Shown piece after piece: positions 15,623-24,490 of a DNA stretch of 64,000 bases (positions are counted from its first letter, which is position 1; the number at the start of each line of letters is the position of its first letter). The notes under the pieces were generated by a model, which worked only from the letters and a program-made list of their open reading frames with translations, was not told where the DNA came from and did no database searches. Where the stretch lies: NCBI RefSeq assembly GCF_038181555.1, contig NZ_JBBWUA010000002.1:124001-188000 (forward strand), read 5' to 3'. The translations under genes were made by a program, and so were the position numbers. The stretch comes from Desulfitobacterium sp038181555. Lineage in GTDB: Bacteria; Bacillota; Desulfitobacteriia; Desulfitobacteriales; Desulfitobacteriaceae.

Positions 15623-16801
15623 TTAGCGCTCAACGACGACGGCTATACCCTGCCCACCACCGATACAAAGGGTGGCCAGACCGAATTTGTCGTTTCTTTT
15701 CTTCATTTCGTGCAGCAACGTAACAAGGATACGGGTTCCGCTTGCCCCGATTGGATGCCCCAACGCTATGGCGCCTCCGTTGACATTCACTTTTGATTTA
15801 GGAAAACCCAGCTCCTTGGCCACGGCTAGGGTTTGTGCGGCAAAGGCTTCATTGGCCTCAATCAAATCAAGCTGCTCCAGCGCAATGTCTGCCCTCTTCA
15901 AGGCCTTTTTTACGGCAGTGACCGGCCCGACACCCATAATAGCCGGGTCCACTCCTGCCATCGCATAGCCTCTTATAGTCGCCAGATAAGGAAGTCCCAA
16001 TGAGTCCGCCTTTTCTTTAAGCATTAGTACACAAGCCGCCGCGGCATCATTGATGCCGGAGGAATTGCCGGCAGTAACCGTACCGTCTGCTTTAAAGGCG
16101 GGTTTTAATTTCCCCAAAGTCTCCACCGTGGTACCACCACGAGGATATTCATCAATATCGAAAATAACCGGTTCACCTTTTCTCTGGGGAATCACCACCG
16201 GGATGATTTCCTCTCGAAAGCTTCCCCTATCAATAGCCGCTACGGCATTTTTCTGGCTCCTGGCCGCAAACTCATCCTGCTCAGCGCGGCTGATCCCGAA
16301 TTCTTCAGCCACATTTTCGGCTGTGATACCCATATGATAATCGTTGAGAGCACACCACAGACCATCCTTAAGCAAGCTGTCTACCACAGTTCCGTTGCCC
16401 ATGCGTTGGCCCCATCTAGCCTGATCCAAGACAAAGGGGGCATCTGACATGCTTTCCATTCCTCCCGCCACAACGATCTCGGCATCACCTGCCATTATGG
16501 CCTGGGCGGCTAAAACTATCGACTTTAGGCCAGAACCGCAAACTACATTGATGGTTTGCGCTGTCGTTTCCACAGGTAATCCCGCTTTTAAGGAAGCTTG
16601 CCGGGCAGGATTCTGACCAAGTCCGGCTTGCAGAACATTGCCCATGATAACTTCATCCACTTGCTCTCCCTGAATACCCGCTCTATGCACCGCTTCCTTA
16701 ATCACCAGAGCTCCTAGATTAACAGCCCCATACCCTTTTAGTGCGCCTCCGAATGAACCAATGGGAGTACGAACCGCACTGACGATCACAACTTCTTGCA
16801 T
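15623..16801 (-). CDS. acetyl-CoA C-acetyltransferase (thiolase 1)
   Basis: This 392-residue thiolase condenses or cleaves 3-ketoacyl-CoA. The acylation Cys lies in NVVCGSGLKSI (about residue 88), followed by NEAFAAQ, GGAIALGHPIGASGTR with the catalytic His, and CIGGGQG with the second Cys. Length and motifs are canonical. It follows SDR2 after 53 bases and shares its sigma-54 promoter (17671-17688). With SDR2 upstream, the pair could turn a 3-hydroxyacyl-CoA into acetyl-CoA units or run in reverse. Confidence 0.95.
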   Translation of the reverse strand: MQEVVIVSAVRTPIGSFGGALKGYGAVNLGALVIKEAVHRAGIQGEQVDEVIMGNVLQAGLGQNPARQASLKAGLPVETTAQTINVVCGSGLKSIVLAAQAIMAGDAEIVVAGGMESMSDAPFVLDQARWGQRMGNGTVVDSLLKDGLWCALNDYHMGITAENVAEEFGISRAEQDEFAARSQKNAVAAIDRGSFREEIIPVVIPQRKGEPVIFDIDEYPRGGTTVETLGKLKPAFKADGTVTAGNSSGINDAAAACVLMLKEKADSLGLPYLATIRGYAMAGVDPAIMGVGPVTAVKKALKRADIALEQLDLIEANEAFAAQTLAVAKELGFPKSKVNVNGGAIALGHPIGASGTRILVTLLHEMKKRNDKFGLATLCIGGGQGIAVVVER

Positions 16802-16854
16802 ATCTCTTCCTCCTCATCGTTGTTCTACCGATGCCTGCCGATTAAGCCTTTGCC

Positions 16855-17598
16855 TTATCTATACATAAAGCCGCCTGCTACTAGAAGCTCCTCACCTGTG
16901 ACCCAGGAAGCCTCTTCACTGCACAAATAGGCGATAACATCAGCGACTTCCGAAGGTTTCCCCATTCTCTTAAAGGCGGTTTTGCCGACAAAGTCCTCAA
17001 GCATATTCTCCGGCACAGCCCGCATCATCTCTGTATCAACCACACCGGGGCGTACACAGTTCACATTGATGTTATATCTTCCCCCTTCTCTGGCCAGACT
17101 CTTGGTCATTCCGATAATTCCGGCCTTGGTAAAAGAATAATTAGCCTGCCCGGCCTCGCCACTAGAATTCGTGGAGGATAGATTACAAATCTTTCCGTAT
17201 TTCTTCTCTCTCATAATCATCCAAGCTACTTGGGTACAATTGAATAACCCCTTGCCATTAACGGCAATCACATCATCCCATTGTTTTTCCGTCATTTTAT
17301 GAAAGATGGCATCCCGGGTTACTCCGGCATTATTAACGAGGATATCTACCGTACCAAGCTTGGCAACAATCTCGCCAAAAACCGTTTCCACCTCGGAGCG
17401 ATTAACGATATTACACCCTAGGCCAATCACCTTAGCACCGCTGGGATCAAGTTCCATGGCCAATTGTTGAGCTCCGGACCCATTGATATCGATTATCGCT
17501 ACCTTTGCCCCATCGGCGTAAAACTTTCTCACAATAGCCGCGCCGATACCTTGAGCTCCACCGGTAATTACGGCAACTCTTCCCGCAAACTTTGTCAT
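16855..17598 (-). CDS. short-chain dehydrogenase/reductase, 3-hydroxyacyl-CoA type (SDR2)
   Basis: This 247-residue SDR has TGGAQGIG (residues 12-19), NNAG, and the Ser and Tyr-Lys of NLSSTNSSGEAGQANYSFTK. The end (VTGEELLVAGGFMYR) departs from the usual VDGG. It is similar in layout to SDR1 but clearly diverged. Placed directly before a thiolase under a sigma-54 promoter, it most likely acts on a 3-hydroxyacyl-CoA or related hydroxy acid (inference). Confidence 0.88.
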   Translation of the reverse strand: MTKFAGRVAVITGGAQGIGAAIVRKFYADGAKVAIIDINGSGAQQLAMELDPSGAKVIGLGCNIVNRSEVETVFGEIVAKLGTVDILVNNAGVTRDAIFHKMTEKQWDDVIAVNGKGLFNCTQVAWMIMREKKYGKICNLSSTNSSGEAGQANYSFTKAGIIGMTKSLAREGGRYNINVNCVRPGVVDTEMMRAVPENMLEDFVGKTAFKRMGKPSEVADVIAYLCSEEASWVTGEELLVAGGFMYR

Positions 17599-17670
17599 GA
17601 ATAAACACCTTCCTCTTCGTACATTTTCCGTTTTGAGATCCTATCTTTTTGGAATTATGGATTATAATAC

Positions 17671-17688
17671 AAGCAAAATGCGTGCCAA
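17671..17688 (-). promoter_or_regulatory. sigma-54 (-24/-12) promoter of SDR2-thiolase 1
   Basis: The minus strand reads TTGGCACG-CATT-TTGCTT, a full match to the TGGCACG-N4-TTGC consensus with correct spacing. Its -12 GC lies about 75 bases before the SDR2 start. The partner activator is probably the PAS/AAA+ protein at 24491. Confidence 0.88.
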
Positions 17689-17830
17689 GTTATGAAAAGT
17701 GACTGTGCCTCATAGTTTTTTAACTCTTTAGGTAAAAGCATCTAAAATATGTCGTAGAATCACAATATGGTGTATTGCAAAGCTTCAATATGTAGCATTT
17801 TTGCAACTATGCTATTTAACCCCAATAATT

Positions 17831-17867
17831 AAGGGCTGCTTAAAAACGTTATTTCTAAGCAACCCTT
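17831..17867 (-). terminator. hairpin after tctC2
   Basis: AAGGGCTGCTTA (17831-17842) and TAAGCAACCCTT (17856-17867) pair with one mismatch. There is no U-tract, so termination strength is uncertain. It separates the tct2 unit from the sigma-54 promoter of SDR2. Confidence 0.45.
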
Positions 17868-17905
17868 TGGTCCCCCTTTTTAAAAGCGGCTAACAGCCTT
17901 AGCCA

Positions 17906-18946
17906 TCAGTCTTTTCTCTTATAAAGTCCAACCTTTTTGAGGCCCTCTAGCTTGGTATTATGCTCTTTTTCTAAGAACGCATCATATTCGTCACCAGTTA
18001 AATAAAACTCAGCATTTAACGAAGTATTGACAAATTCTTTCCAAGTTGGGTCTTCTAATATTTTGGCGAATGCTTTATTCAGCTTCTCCTTAACATCTTG
18101 CGGCAATCCCTTCGGTGCCGAAACTCCTGTAACTAAATGGTTAAAATCATTAATACCGTATTCCTTAAACAAGGGAACATCAGGATATACCGGATGCCTT
18201 TCATCAGCATCAAGGGCAAGTACCCGTACGTCCCCTGATTCAATAAGACCAGGTGAAGCAGTCATAACATTCATCATCGTATCGATATGACCACCGAGCA
18301 GCTGTTGGGTAGATTCTACAGCACCTTTACTTGCTTTAACAACATTGACCGTTAGACCGAGATCTCTATGCATCGAATCGATTGTTGTCAACCATGGGCT
18401 TGTTGCCGAACCTAAACCAACCGAAACTTTACCAGGATTTTCTTGAGCAGCTTTAATAAAGTCATCCATAGTTTTAAATGGAGAATCCCTTCTTACCATC
18501 AGTGCGGGATCAGAGGCTATGAAACTACAGAGATTATCAAAATCTTGATAGGTAATATCCGAGGTCCCCATTCCATAATTCATAGGCATGATACTTTGTT
18601 GACTAAATATAGTATAGCCATCAGGTTTTTCACCTTTAACCTTCGTATACATTATGTTTTGGCCGCCACCCTCAACATTAATTACGGTAACGGGTTGGCC
18701 AAGTTCTTTTTCTAATAAAACCGCTAGTTTTCTTGCACTGGTGTCAATTGAAGTTCCAGCCATAACCCCAACATACCAATTGATCGGTTTTTCTGGATAG
18801 CTTGATACTACCGCTCCTTCTTTGGGATCAGTTCCTCCTTTGGAAGTCGCCCCATTACTACATCCCGCAAGAGTTACAGATACCATAATTAGCAATGTAG
18901 CTACACATAGGTAAAACATTTTTCCTTTTTTCATTGTTTTTCCCAT
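17906..18946 (-). CDS. TctC-family solute-binding lipoprotein of TTT transporter 2
   Basis: This 346-residue binding protein carries a lipoprotein signal with lipobox LAGC. The mature part contains YPEKPINWYVGVMAGTSIDTSARKLA and EGGGQNIMYTKVKGEKPDGYTI, equivalent to the ligand-pincer region. I start at 18946 (MGKTMKKGKM), with GAGG 8 bases upstream. It is diverged from TctC1, so the two transporters probably differ in ligand or affinity. It is the third gene of tctBAC2, with a larger gap (about 150 bases) to tctA2 than in the first cassette. Confidence 0.92.
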   Translation of the reverse strand: MGKTMKKGKMFYLCVATLLIMVSVTLAGCSNGATSKGGTDPKEGAVVSSYPEKPINWYVGVMAGTSIDTSARKLAVLLEKELGQPVTVINVEGGGQNIMYTKVKGEKPDGYTIFSQQSIMPMNYGMGTSDITYQDFDNLCSFIASDPALMVRRDSPFKTMDDFIKAAQENPGKVSVGLGSATSPWLTTIDSMHRDLGLTVNVVKASKGAVESTQQLLGGHIDTMMNVMTASPGLIESGDVRVLALDADERHPVYPDVPLFKEYGINDFNHLVTGVSAPKGLPQDVKEKLNKAFAKILEDPTWKEFVNTSLNAEFYLTGDEYDAFLEKEHNTKLEGLKKVGLYKRKD

Positions 18947-19095
18947 CCTTTCGACCTCATTTCTCATTCACAAAAAGAGCAAGGAATCAGTGATAAACAT
19001 CATTATCTGAAAATACTTCACCTCCTTTTCCACGTACTCTAAGCAAATTGTCTCGATCGGTCTTTTTTATCTCTTTCAAGGCTGAGGGAAGTTTT

Positions 19096-20601
19096 TCACA
19101 AAGCCGTGTCAATTCTTCCCTTCCTAAATTTTTTAACAGCTTTGATTAGTAATGGCAAAATAATCACTAGACCGGTTATCGTAAAGATAGCGCCTGACAA
19201 AGGCCGTGTTACAAAAATATCCAAACTCCCTTGCGAGATCATTAGCGCTCCGATGAAGGATGATTCTAACATGGGTCCGAGTACCAAAGCCAAAAGAAGA
19301 GGCGCAATTGGAAAATCAAGTTTATTAAAAATATAGCCTGCTACACCGGCCACAATCATAACTATAATCTCCGTAGTAGAATTGTTAACTGCAAAAGCTC
19401 CAACGATACACAAGAGGACAATGATTGGCATTAGTAAATTAGCCGGTACCCTGAGAAGGCGGGTAAGAAGATTAATCAGAGGCAAATTAAGGACCAACAG
19501 TATACAGTTACCAATATACATAGAGGCGATGACACCCCAGAATATATCCGGATTATCCCTGATCAAGAGAGGACCAGGAACCACGTCATGAACCAGCATA
19601 GCCGCCAATAATAAAACAGTACCTGGCGCAAAAGGTATCCCTAGTGATAATAAAGGTACAAAAGCACCTACAGCTGCGGCGTTATTAGCTGATTCCGGCC
19701 CTGCTACCCCCTCAGGCGCTCCTTTACCAAACTCTTCAGGGTGTTTACTGATTTTCTTTTCTAAAATATAAGAGGAAAAAGTAGAAATTACAGCCGCTGG
19801 TCCCGGTATCAAGCCGACAAAGAAACCTAATATTGACGCCCTAAGTGTCGGGCCTACAGAACGCTTTGCTTCAGTACGAGTAGGTAGTAAATCCTTCATT
19901 TTTACTTTTTCAACATCGACTTTTTGGGTTATTTTTTCTTCTGCCAAATGAAGCATCTCTGCTATTCCGTATAAGCCCATCGCCAAGGCAATAAAATCCA
20001 TGCCGCTTTGTAATTGAACAATTCCAAATGTGAAACGACTATACCCACTCATTTGATCTATACCAACAGTCCCAATTAATAAACCTAATCCCACCATAAT
20101 CATCGATTTAATAAATCCTTGTTCACTTAACTGTGATAACATGACTAACCCAAATACAGCTATGGCAAAGTATTCGGCCGGCCCAAATTTCACAGCCGCT
20201 CCCGCCAAGTGAGGCGCCAGAAGACTCAGTAATATTAAACCTATTGTTCCTGCAACAAAGGAGCCAACGGCTGAAATAGCCAGGGCTGCCCCGCCACGTC
20301 CCTTAAGAGCCATCTGATGACCATCGATAACAGTAACTACTGAGCTTGATTCTCCTGGAATTTTAAGCAAGATTGAGGTAGTTGAGCCGCCATACATAGA
20401 ACCATAATAAATACCGGCAAACATAATTAGAGCAGTGTCTACCGGTAAGCTATAGGTCGCTCCTAAGAGTAACGCCATAGCGCCGACCGGTCCTATTCCC
20501 GGAAGTACTCCAACTATTGTTCCTAAAAAACAACCGATAAAAGCAAAAGTGAGATTCATCGGAGTTAAGACACTTGCAAAGCCCTGTAACAATCCTTCCA
20601 C
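19096..20601 (-). CDS. TctA large permease subunit of TTT transporter 2
   Basis: This 501-residue polytopic permease has the family signatures GTIVGVLPGIGPVGAMALLLG near the N-terminus and GLIPGPAAVISTFSSYILEKK with GVAGPESANNA in the second half. Gene order B-A-C and spacing of the first two genes match TTT transporter 1, but the sequence is clearly diverged, so this is not a recent duplication. Confidence 0.94.
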   Translation of the reverse strand: MEGLLQGFASVLTPMNLTFAFIGCFLGTIVGVLPGIGPVGAMALLLGATYSLPVDTALIMFAGIYYGSMYGGSTTSILLKIPGESSSVVTVIDGHQMALKGRGGAALAISAVGSFVAGTIGLILLSLLAPHLAGAAVKFGPAEYFAIAVFGLVMLSQLSEQGFIKSMIMVGLGLLIGTVGIDQMSGYSRFTFGIVQLQSGMDFIALAMGLYGIAEMLHLAEEKITQKVDVEKVKMKDLLPTRTEAKRSVGPTLRASILGFFVGLIPGPAAVISTFSSYILEKKISKHPEEFGKGAPEGVAGPESANNAAAVGAFVPLLSLGIPFAPGTVLLLAAMLVHDVVPGPLLIRDNPDIFWGVIASMYIGNCILLVLNLPLINLLTRLLRVPANLLMPIIVLLCIVGAFAVNNSTTEIIVMIVAGVAGYIFNKLDFPIAPLLLALVLGPMLESSFIGALMISQGSLDIFVTRPLSGAIFTITGLVIILPLLIKAVKKFRKGRIDTAL

Positions 20602-20616
20602 AGCTATTCACCTCCC

Positions 20617-21078
20617 TTAACCTAATATTCCAGGTGGTAGATATACACCAAGCAATTCTGAAAACACCAAATAGATGATTAATGTTACGATCACTGACAC
20701 AACAAGAGAAACCCCTCTGGATTTATACTGCATAACACGTAGAGCAACGAATGTAAGCGGGATGGCTGAAAGTATAAATCCCAATTTATTTAAAACAAGG
20801 CAAAATACGCAAAGAGCTACGATAATAATTATTGGCTTCTTAGGGTCGGTAGTTTCCTCATCCACCTTCTTTTCATGACCTTGTTTTTTCGGTAAAAAAT
20901 CTATAACAATTTGCAAAAGGCAAAAACCGATTAAGGCAGAAACAAATATTAACGGTAGCAGTCCCGAATCAGGCGCACGTAACGAGCCTAAGGGAAGTTT
21001 TAATGCTTCATATAAATATATTAAGCCAATTATTACTATCCCTATGGAACCCTTGACATTTTTCGTTAACGTTTTCAT
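20617..21078 (-). CDS. TctB small permease subunit of TTT transporter 2
   Basis: This is a 153-residue, four-helix TctB protein. The start at 21078 (MKTLTKNVKGSIG) has AAGGAG 7 bases upstream. A longer in-frame start at 21138 also has a GGAGG, but its 20 extra residues read as a piece of a TRAP permease (see 21094-21192), so I treat that extension as a scar. First gene of tctBAC2, downstream of hydrolase 2. Confidence 0.88.
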   Translation of the reverse strand: MKTLTKNVKGSIGIVIIGLIYLYEALKLPLGSLRAPDSGLLPLIFVSALIGFCLLQIVIDFLPKKQGHEKKVDEETTDPKKPIIIIVALCVFCLVLNKLGFILSAIPLTFVALRVMQYKSRGVSLVVSVIVTLIIYLVFSELLGVYLPPGILG

Positions 21079-21093
21079 ATGAACTCTCCTTAT

Positions 21094-21192
21094 GTCTTCT
21101 GCCATCACAAAAGCTGCCCCTCCCATTACAGGTGGCATTATCTGCCCTCCGGTTGAGGCTGCTGCTTTAACTGCACCGGCGAAGTGTGGTTT
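21094..21192 (-). pseudogene. scar of a TRAP transporter fused permease gene
   Basis: Codons before tctB2 read PHFAGAVKAAASTGGQIMPP then VMGGAAFVMAED. This closely resembles the conserved segment of TRAP 4TM/12TM fused permeases (FAGAVEAxASTGGQxMPPVMGAAAFxMAE). Only about 33 codons remain and the frame leads into the tctB2 leader. The simplest reading is a recombination scar where a TRAP transporter once stood. Confidence 0.6.
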
Positions 21193-21193
21193 T

Positions 21194-21224
21194 GGGATCT
21201 GTGCTATAGGGCGGCACAGATCCC
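21194..21224 (-). terminator. perfect 11-bp hairpin after hydrolase 2
   Basis: GGGATCTGTGC (21194-21204) pairs with GCACAGATCCC (21214-21224) around a 9-base loop, directly after the hydrolase 2 stop. There is no U-tract leftward, so readthrough into tctB2 is likely. Confidence 0.5.
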
Positions 21225-21235
21225 GGCTTTTGGTT

Positions 21236-23290
21236 TTAGTCAGCTATAATTTGATATACAGGGGCACCCTCGCATTGAGCAGGCACCCTCACCCCAGTAA
21301 TTGCTGCAATAGTGGGAGCGACATCTGCCTGTCTAATCACACGTTTCGTAACACAGTTTTCTTTGATGCCGGGGCCCGCAGCTACGAAGATCGGCGAAAC
21401 GGAAGTATCGGCATATCCCCATTGGGTCGAAAGTGAGTCAGCGTGAATTTTATTAAAGCCTTCTTCCGTGAAATAAACGATATCGCCGCATTCTTCCCCA
21501 CCCATGCCAAAGTGCACCGCGTCTTTATTGCGTACTGCTACGGAAATAGCTCGGCGGCCGCTATGGGGGTCGCGATAGTTATATAAATCAGAAATAATCT
21601 GGGTTTCCAGTTCATACTTGTCAGCTGGTTCAACAATACCATGAGGGTTTCTTCCCTTGAGATTGATATAGATATGATCACCGCGGATGGCGATGGCTCT
21701 GGTTTGGGACCAGTCGATTTCTTTGGTAGCGTTGCCGTTTTCGTCTTTAACCATGACAGTATACCCTAAATCAGCCATTACGGGAACATTCACGCCGTGA
21801 ATCTCACCGAGGATCACACCATGATATTCTTGAGTCAGCAAACCATGGTCGGAGGTAATGATAATAGTCCAGCCTTGATCAAGGAAAGGTAGAAACTTGC
21901 TTAGATAGCGGTCTGTTTGGCAGTAAGCTTCTTCCTGGAATTGCTGGTAAGCAAGCTCATTATTGTCCTTCCATTCTTCCTGGTTACAAGCGTAATGCCA
22001 GAAATAATGTCCTACTCCGTCCAAGTTATGCAGATGGGAGAATATAATATCGTACTTATTATTCTTCATAAAATAGGTCAGACACTTAGCCTGCCAATTG
22101 CAGTAATTTTCCCAAGAGGGGAGCATGGTTTCTCGCACCAGTATTTCGTTGGAACCATTGACCCGGAAATTCACCGGAACATTGCCAATGTTTTCGACTA
22201 CGTCCTTATATAAGCTTTTCGGATGAAAGTAATCATCTCGACCAACCTGAGAAGCATTGTTGATAATGATATTGAATTTCGAACCGTCCTCGTCAAGATC
22301 CAGCAACTGATAATTGCGGTTGCAGAGGACGTCATGACCCTGATCATTTTTGACGGTGTCGCTGACATCAAAGCGGATCTCTCCTTTTTTCAGGGTCAGA
22401 TAGGGATCACTAACCTTTTTGGATTTATAGAACTGAATCGTATCATAGATCCCTTGTTCATTGGGCAGGATTAAGGCCTGGCGTCGTTCTAAACCGTTAG
22501 ATACAAAGAAAGTGAATTCTTTGGCCTGGGCCGGTGCCTGTGCCCAGCCTTCGGCAGGTTTAATCGCTGCTTTGATGGTATCGCAGATCATATTGCCCAG
22601 GGCTTCAATTTCGCACTCGTCTTGCTCGGTAATGCTGAATTGAAAGCCTTTGGCATTATTACCAGCAGCGATGACTTTACGAAATACGGATGTCTCCGCC
22701 TGCGCTCCTTCTTCCATTAAGTCGGCAGCATTGTCAATAATACAGCCTTGGCCCGGGGCCACATGAGAGGTATTAGGCAAGTATTGGCTGGAGGTGATTT
22801 TCTCTGAGCCGGTGATCACTTTCAAGAGATCTAAAAAAGGGATGCCGTTATTGATACCTGAAGGCTGGGTGCCGTCAACAACATGAAGGTTAGGACTATC
22901 AGAAGTCGGGGGCCAAGATGATCCTGGCCAGTGCCAGACTAAGGTCTTCTTTCCGGCTTCTTCAGCAAAGACGTTCCACAAAGGTTCTGCTTTTGATTTG
23001 CGGGAATCCAAATTATAGTACATTGTGTCTATATTCACAGAATCGGATGCAAAAAAACAGGTTATGCCATGGGTTCCGGGATTAGCGCCTGTGGCCAAGG
23101 TTGTCCAAAGTGGAGGTGTCACTGTTGGCATTGCTCCTAGGAGTACTAGGTCTTCTCTGGCAGACCCTTTGAGTGTGAATTGTTTCAAGGCAGGCATTTT
23201 CCCTTGTTCCATAAACTTCTTGGCTAGTCTAGGGTCAAAGCCATCGACGCCGAGGACAATTACTTTCTCTGTTAATACTTTTGGTTTCAT
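21236..23290 (-). CDS. alkaline-phosphatase-superfamily phosphodiesterase/hydrolase, paralogue 2
   Basis: This 684-residue paralogue of the protein at 6929 has the same active-site pattern: GVDGFD, PTVTPPLWTTLATG, DGVGH and TSDHGL. It also shares long matching stretches such as KTLVWHWPGSSWP-x-TSDSPNLHVVDGTQP. I start at 23290 (MKPKVLTEK) because GGAGG lies 7 bases upstream; a frame extending to 23335 lacks a site. No signal peptide, so cytoplasmic. Divergent from lysR2 and followed by tctBAC2. Conservation of the whole long sequence in both cassettes implies the same chemistry on related substrates. Confidence 0.85.
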   Translation of the reverse strand: MKPKVLTEKVIVLGVDGFDPRLAKKFMEQGKMPALKQFTLKGSAREDLVLLGAMPTVTPPLWTTLATGANPGTHGITCFFASDSVNIDTMYYNLDSRKSKAEPLWNVFAEEAGKKTLVWHWPGSSWPPTSDSPNLHVVDGTQPSGINNGIPFLDLLKVITGSEKITSSQYLPNTSHVAPGQGCIIDNAADLMEEGAQAETSVFRKVIAAGNNAKGFQFSITEQDECEIEALGNMICDTIKAAIKPAEGWAQAPAQAKEFTFFVSNGLERRQALILPNEQGIYDTIQFYKSKKVSDPYLTLKKGEIRFDVSDTVKNDQGHDVLCNRNYQLLDLDEDGSKFNIIINNASQVGRDDYFHPKSLYKDVVENIGNVPVNFRVNGSNEILVRETMLPSWENYCNWQAKCLTYFMKNNKYDIIFSHLHNLDGVGHYFWHYACNQEEWKDNNELAYQQFQEEAYCQTDRYLSKFLPFLDQGWTIIITSDHGLLTQEYHGVILGEIHGVNVPVMADLGYTVMVKDENGNATKEIDWSQTRAIAIRGDHIYINLKGRNPHGIVEPADKYELETQIISDLYNYRDPHSGRRAISVAVRNKDAVHFGMGGEECGDIVYFTEEGFNKIHADSLSTQWGYADTSVSPIFVAAGPGIKENCVTKRVIRQADVAPTIAAITGVRVPAQCEGAPVYQIIAD

Positions 23291-23397
23291 AATAAACCTC
23301 CTTAGCTTATGAATATATATTTCGATTTGTCCCACTAATGAAACTATATACCACAGCTTTTTTGGTGTGTAGCCATGAATTAGTTGTGAAAATTGGT

Positions 23398-23425
23398 TTG
23401 GTTATATTTAAATTGTTATAACCAT
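23398..23425. promoter_or_regulatory. LysR-type operator dyad between hydrolase 2 and lysR2
   Basis: GGTTATA-N10-TATAACC spans 23400-23423, in the divergent intergenic region about 70 bases before the lysR2 start. It differs from the LysR1 dyad, consistent with separate control of the two cassettes. Confidence 0.55.
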
Positions 23426-23492
23426 TACATTCTGATAGAATAAGCTTATAAGGCGCAGAGATGCTCTACTTGTCGTAATTGGAGGTTCTTAT

Positions 23493-24404
23493 ATGAGAAT
23501 TGAATACTTGCGATATTTCATCGAAGTTGCTCGCTGTCAGTCGATCAACAAAGCTAGTAAAAACCTTCACCTTACCCAAGCAAATTTGAGCAAGATGATG
23601 GCAGCCACTGAACGGTATTTTAATACCGAGCTATTGAAAAGGACTAATCGTGGAGTTACGCTCACAGAACATGGAAAACAAGTATTGGCATGGGCTCAAA
23701 ACGTGATGAATGATCAAAAGAAGATGTTCCGAATTTTTGCCGATGACAATAAGACACGTCCCGAAAGGCAAGGCAATTTAACCATTCTTTGTCCGGCAAA
23801 TATCGCCGGGGATAGCAATTCTAATGTAATTAGTAAATTTACCAGCGAATATCCTAATATTAAGATCAGTTATCAAGAAATGGGCATGCCGGAAATTATC
23901 AATCAAATCTATAAAAATCAGGACTATGTGGGAATTGTCATGTTGATTGATGATTTATATAATGATTTAATAACCGATGAACTGTGCTACTTCCCGATGA
24001 GAAATCTCAAATTCGTGGTGTATTCTCATAAGGATAGTCGATTTGCCAAGCAATGCTTTAAAAGCATTTCTCTTAAAGCGTTAAGCAAGGAACAGTTGAT
24101 CGTCTATAAACCTACCAACCTGTCTCCCTCACCTTTTGAAGACCTATTTACCAAGTATGGCTTAGACAACATTAAGTTCGCTGTTAGCAACTTATTTACT
24201 TTTTATGATATTTTACAGAAGGGCCAGCACATCACCTTAGGCGCCGCCAGACATGCTAAGTTTTTTCCGAAGGTTTTAGAAGGCTTGGTTACGACCCCCA
24301 TTCGGGATAAAATCAACTGCCAGATTGGCATATTGATCCACAGAGACAATAAAGACAACCCTATGATTCAGCAATTTATTGAGTTTTATAAAGACTCTAG
24401 GTAG
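23493..24404 (+). CDS. LysR-family transcriptional regulator 2
   Basis: This 303-residue LysR-type regulator has an N-terminal helix-turn-helix (MRIEYLRYFIEVARCQSINKASKNLHLTQANLSKMMAATE) and a C-terminal effector domain. GGAGG lies 7 bases before the ATG. It is only distantly similar to LysR1. It is divergent from hydrolase 2, with an operator-like dyad between them, and probably controls hydrolase 2-tctBAC2. Confidence 0.92.
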   Translation: MRIEYLRYFIEVARCQSINKASKNLHLTQANLSKMMAATERYFNTELLKRTNRGVTLTEHGKQVLAWAQNVMNDQKKMFRIFADDNKTRPERQGNLTILCPANIAGDSNSNVISKFTSEYPNIKISYQEMGMPEIINQIYKNQDYVGIVMLIDDLYNDLITDELCYFPMRNLKFVVYSHKDSRFAKQCFKSISLKALSKEQLIVYKPTNLSPSPFEDLFTKYGLDNIKFAVSNLFTFYDILQKGQHITLGAARHAKFFPKVLEGLVTTPIRDKINCQIGILIHRDNKDNPMIQQFIEFYKDSR

Positions 24405-24422
24405 TGCGTAAGGAAATGCATA

Positions 24423-24473
24423 AATAAGCGGTATCGCAGACTACAGGCAAGTAGTCATGTGATACCGCTTATT
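24423..24473. terminator. bidirectional terminator between lysR2 and the sigma-54 activator
   Basis: The outer stem AATAAGCGGTATC / GATACCGCTTATT (24423-24435, 24461-24473) contains an inner GACTAC/GTAGTC stem. It lies between convergent genes. Confidence 0.8.
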
Positions 24474-24490
24474 GTAGTTTTAGCTAGATT

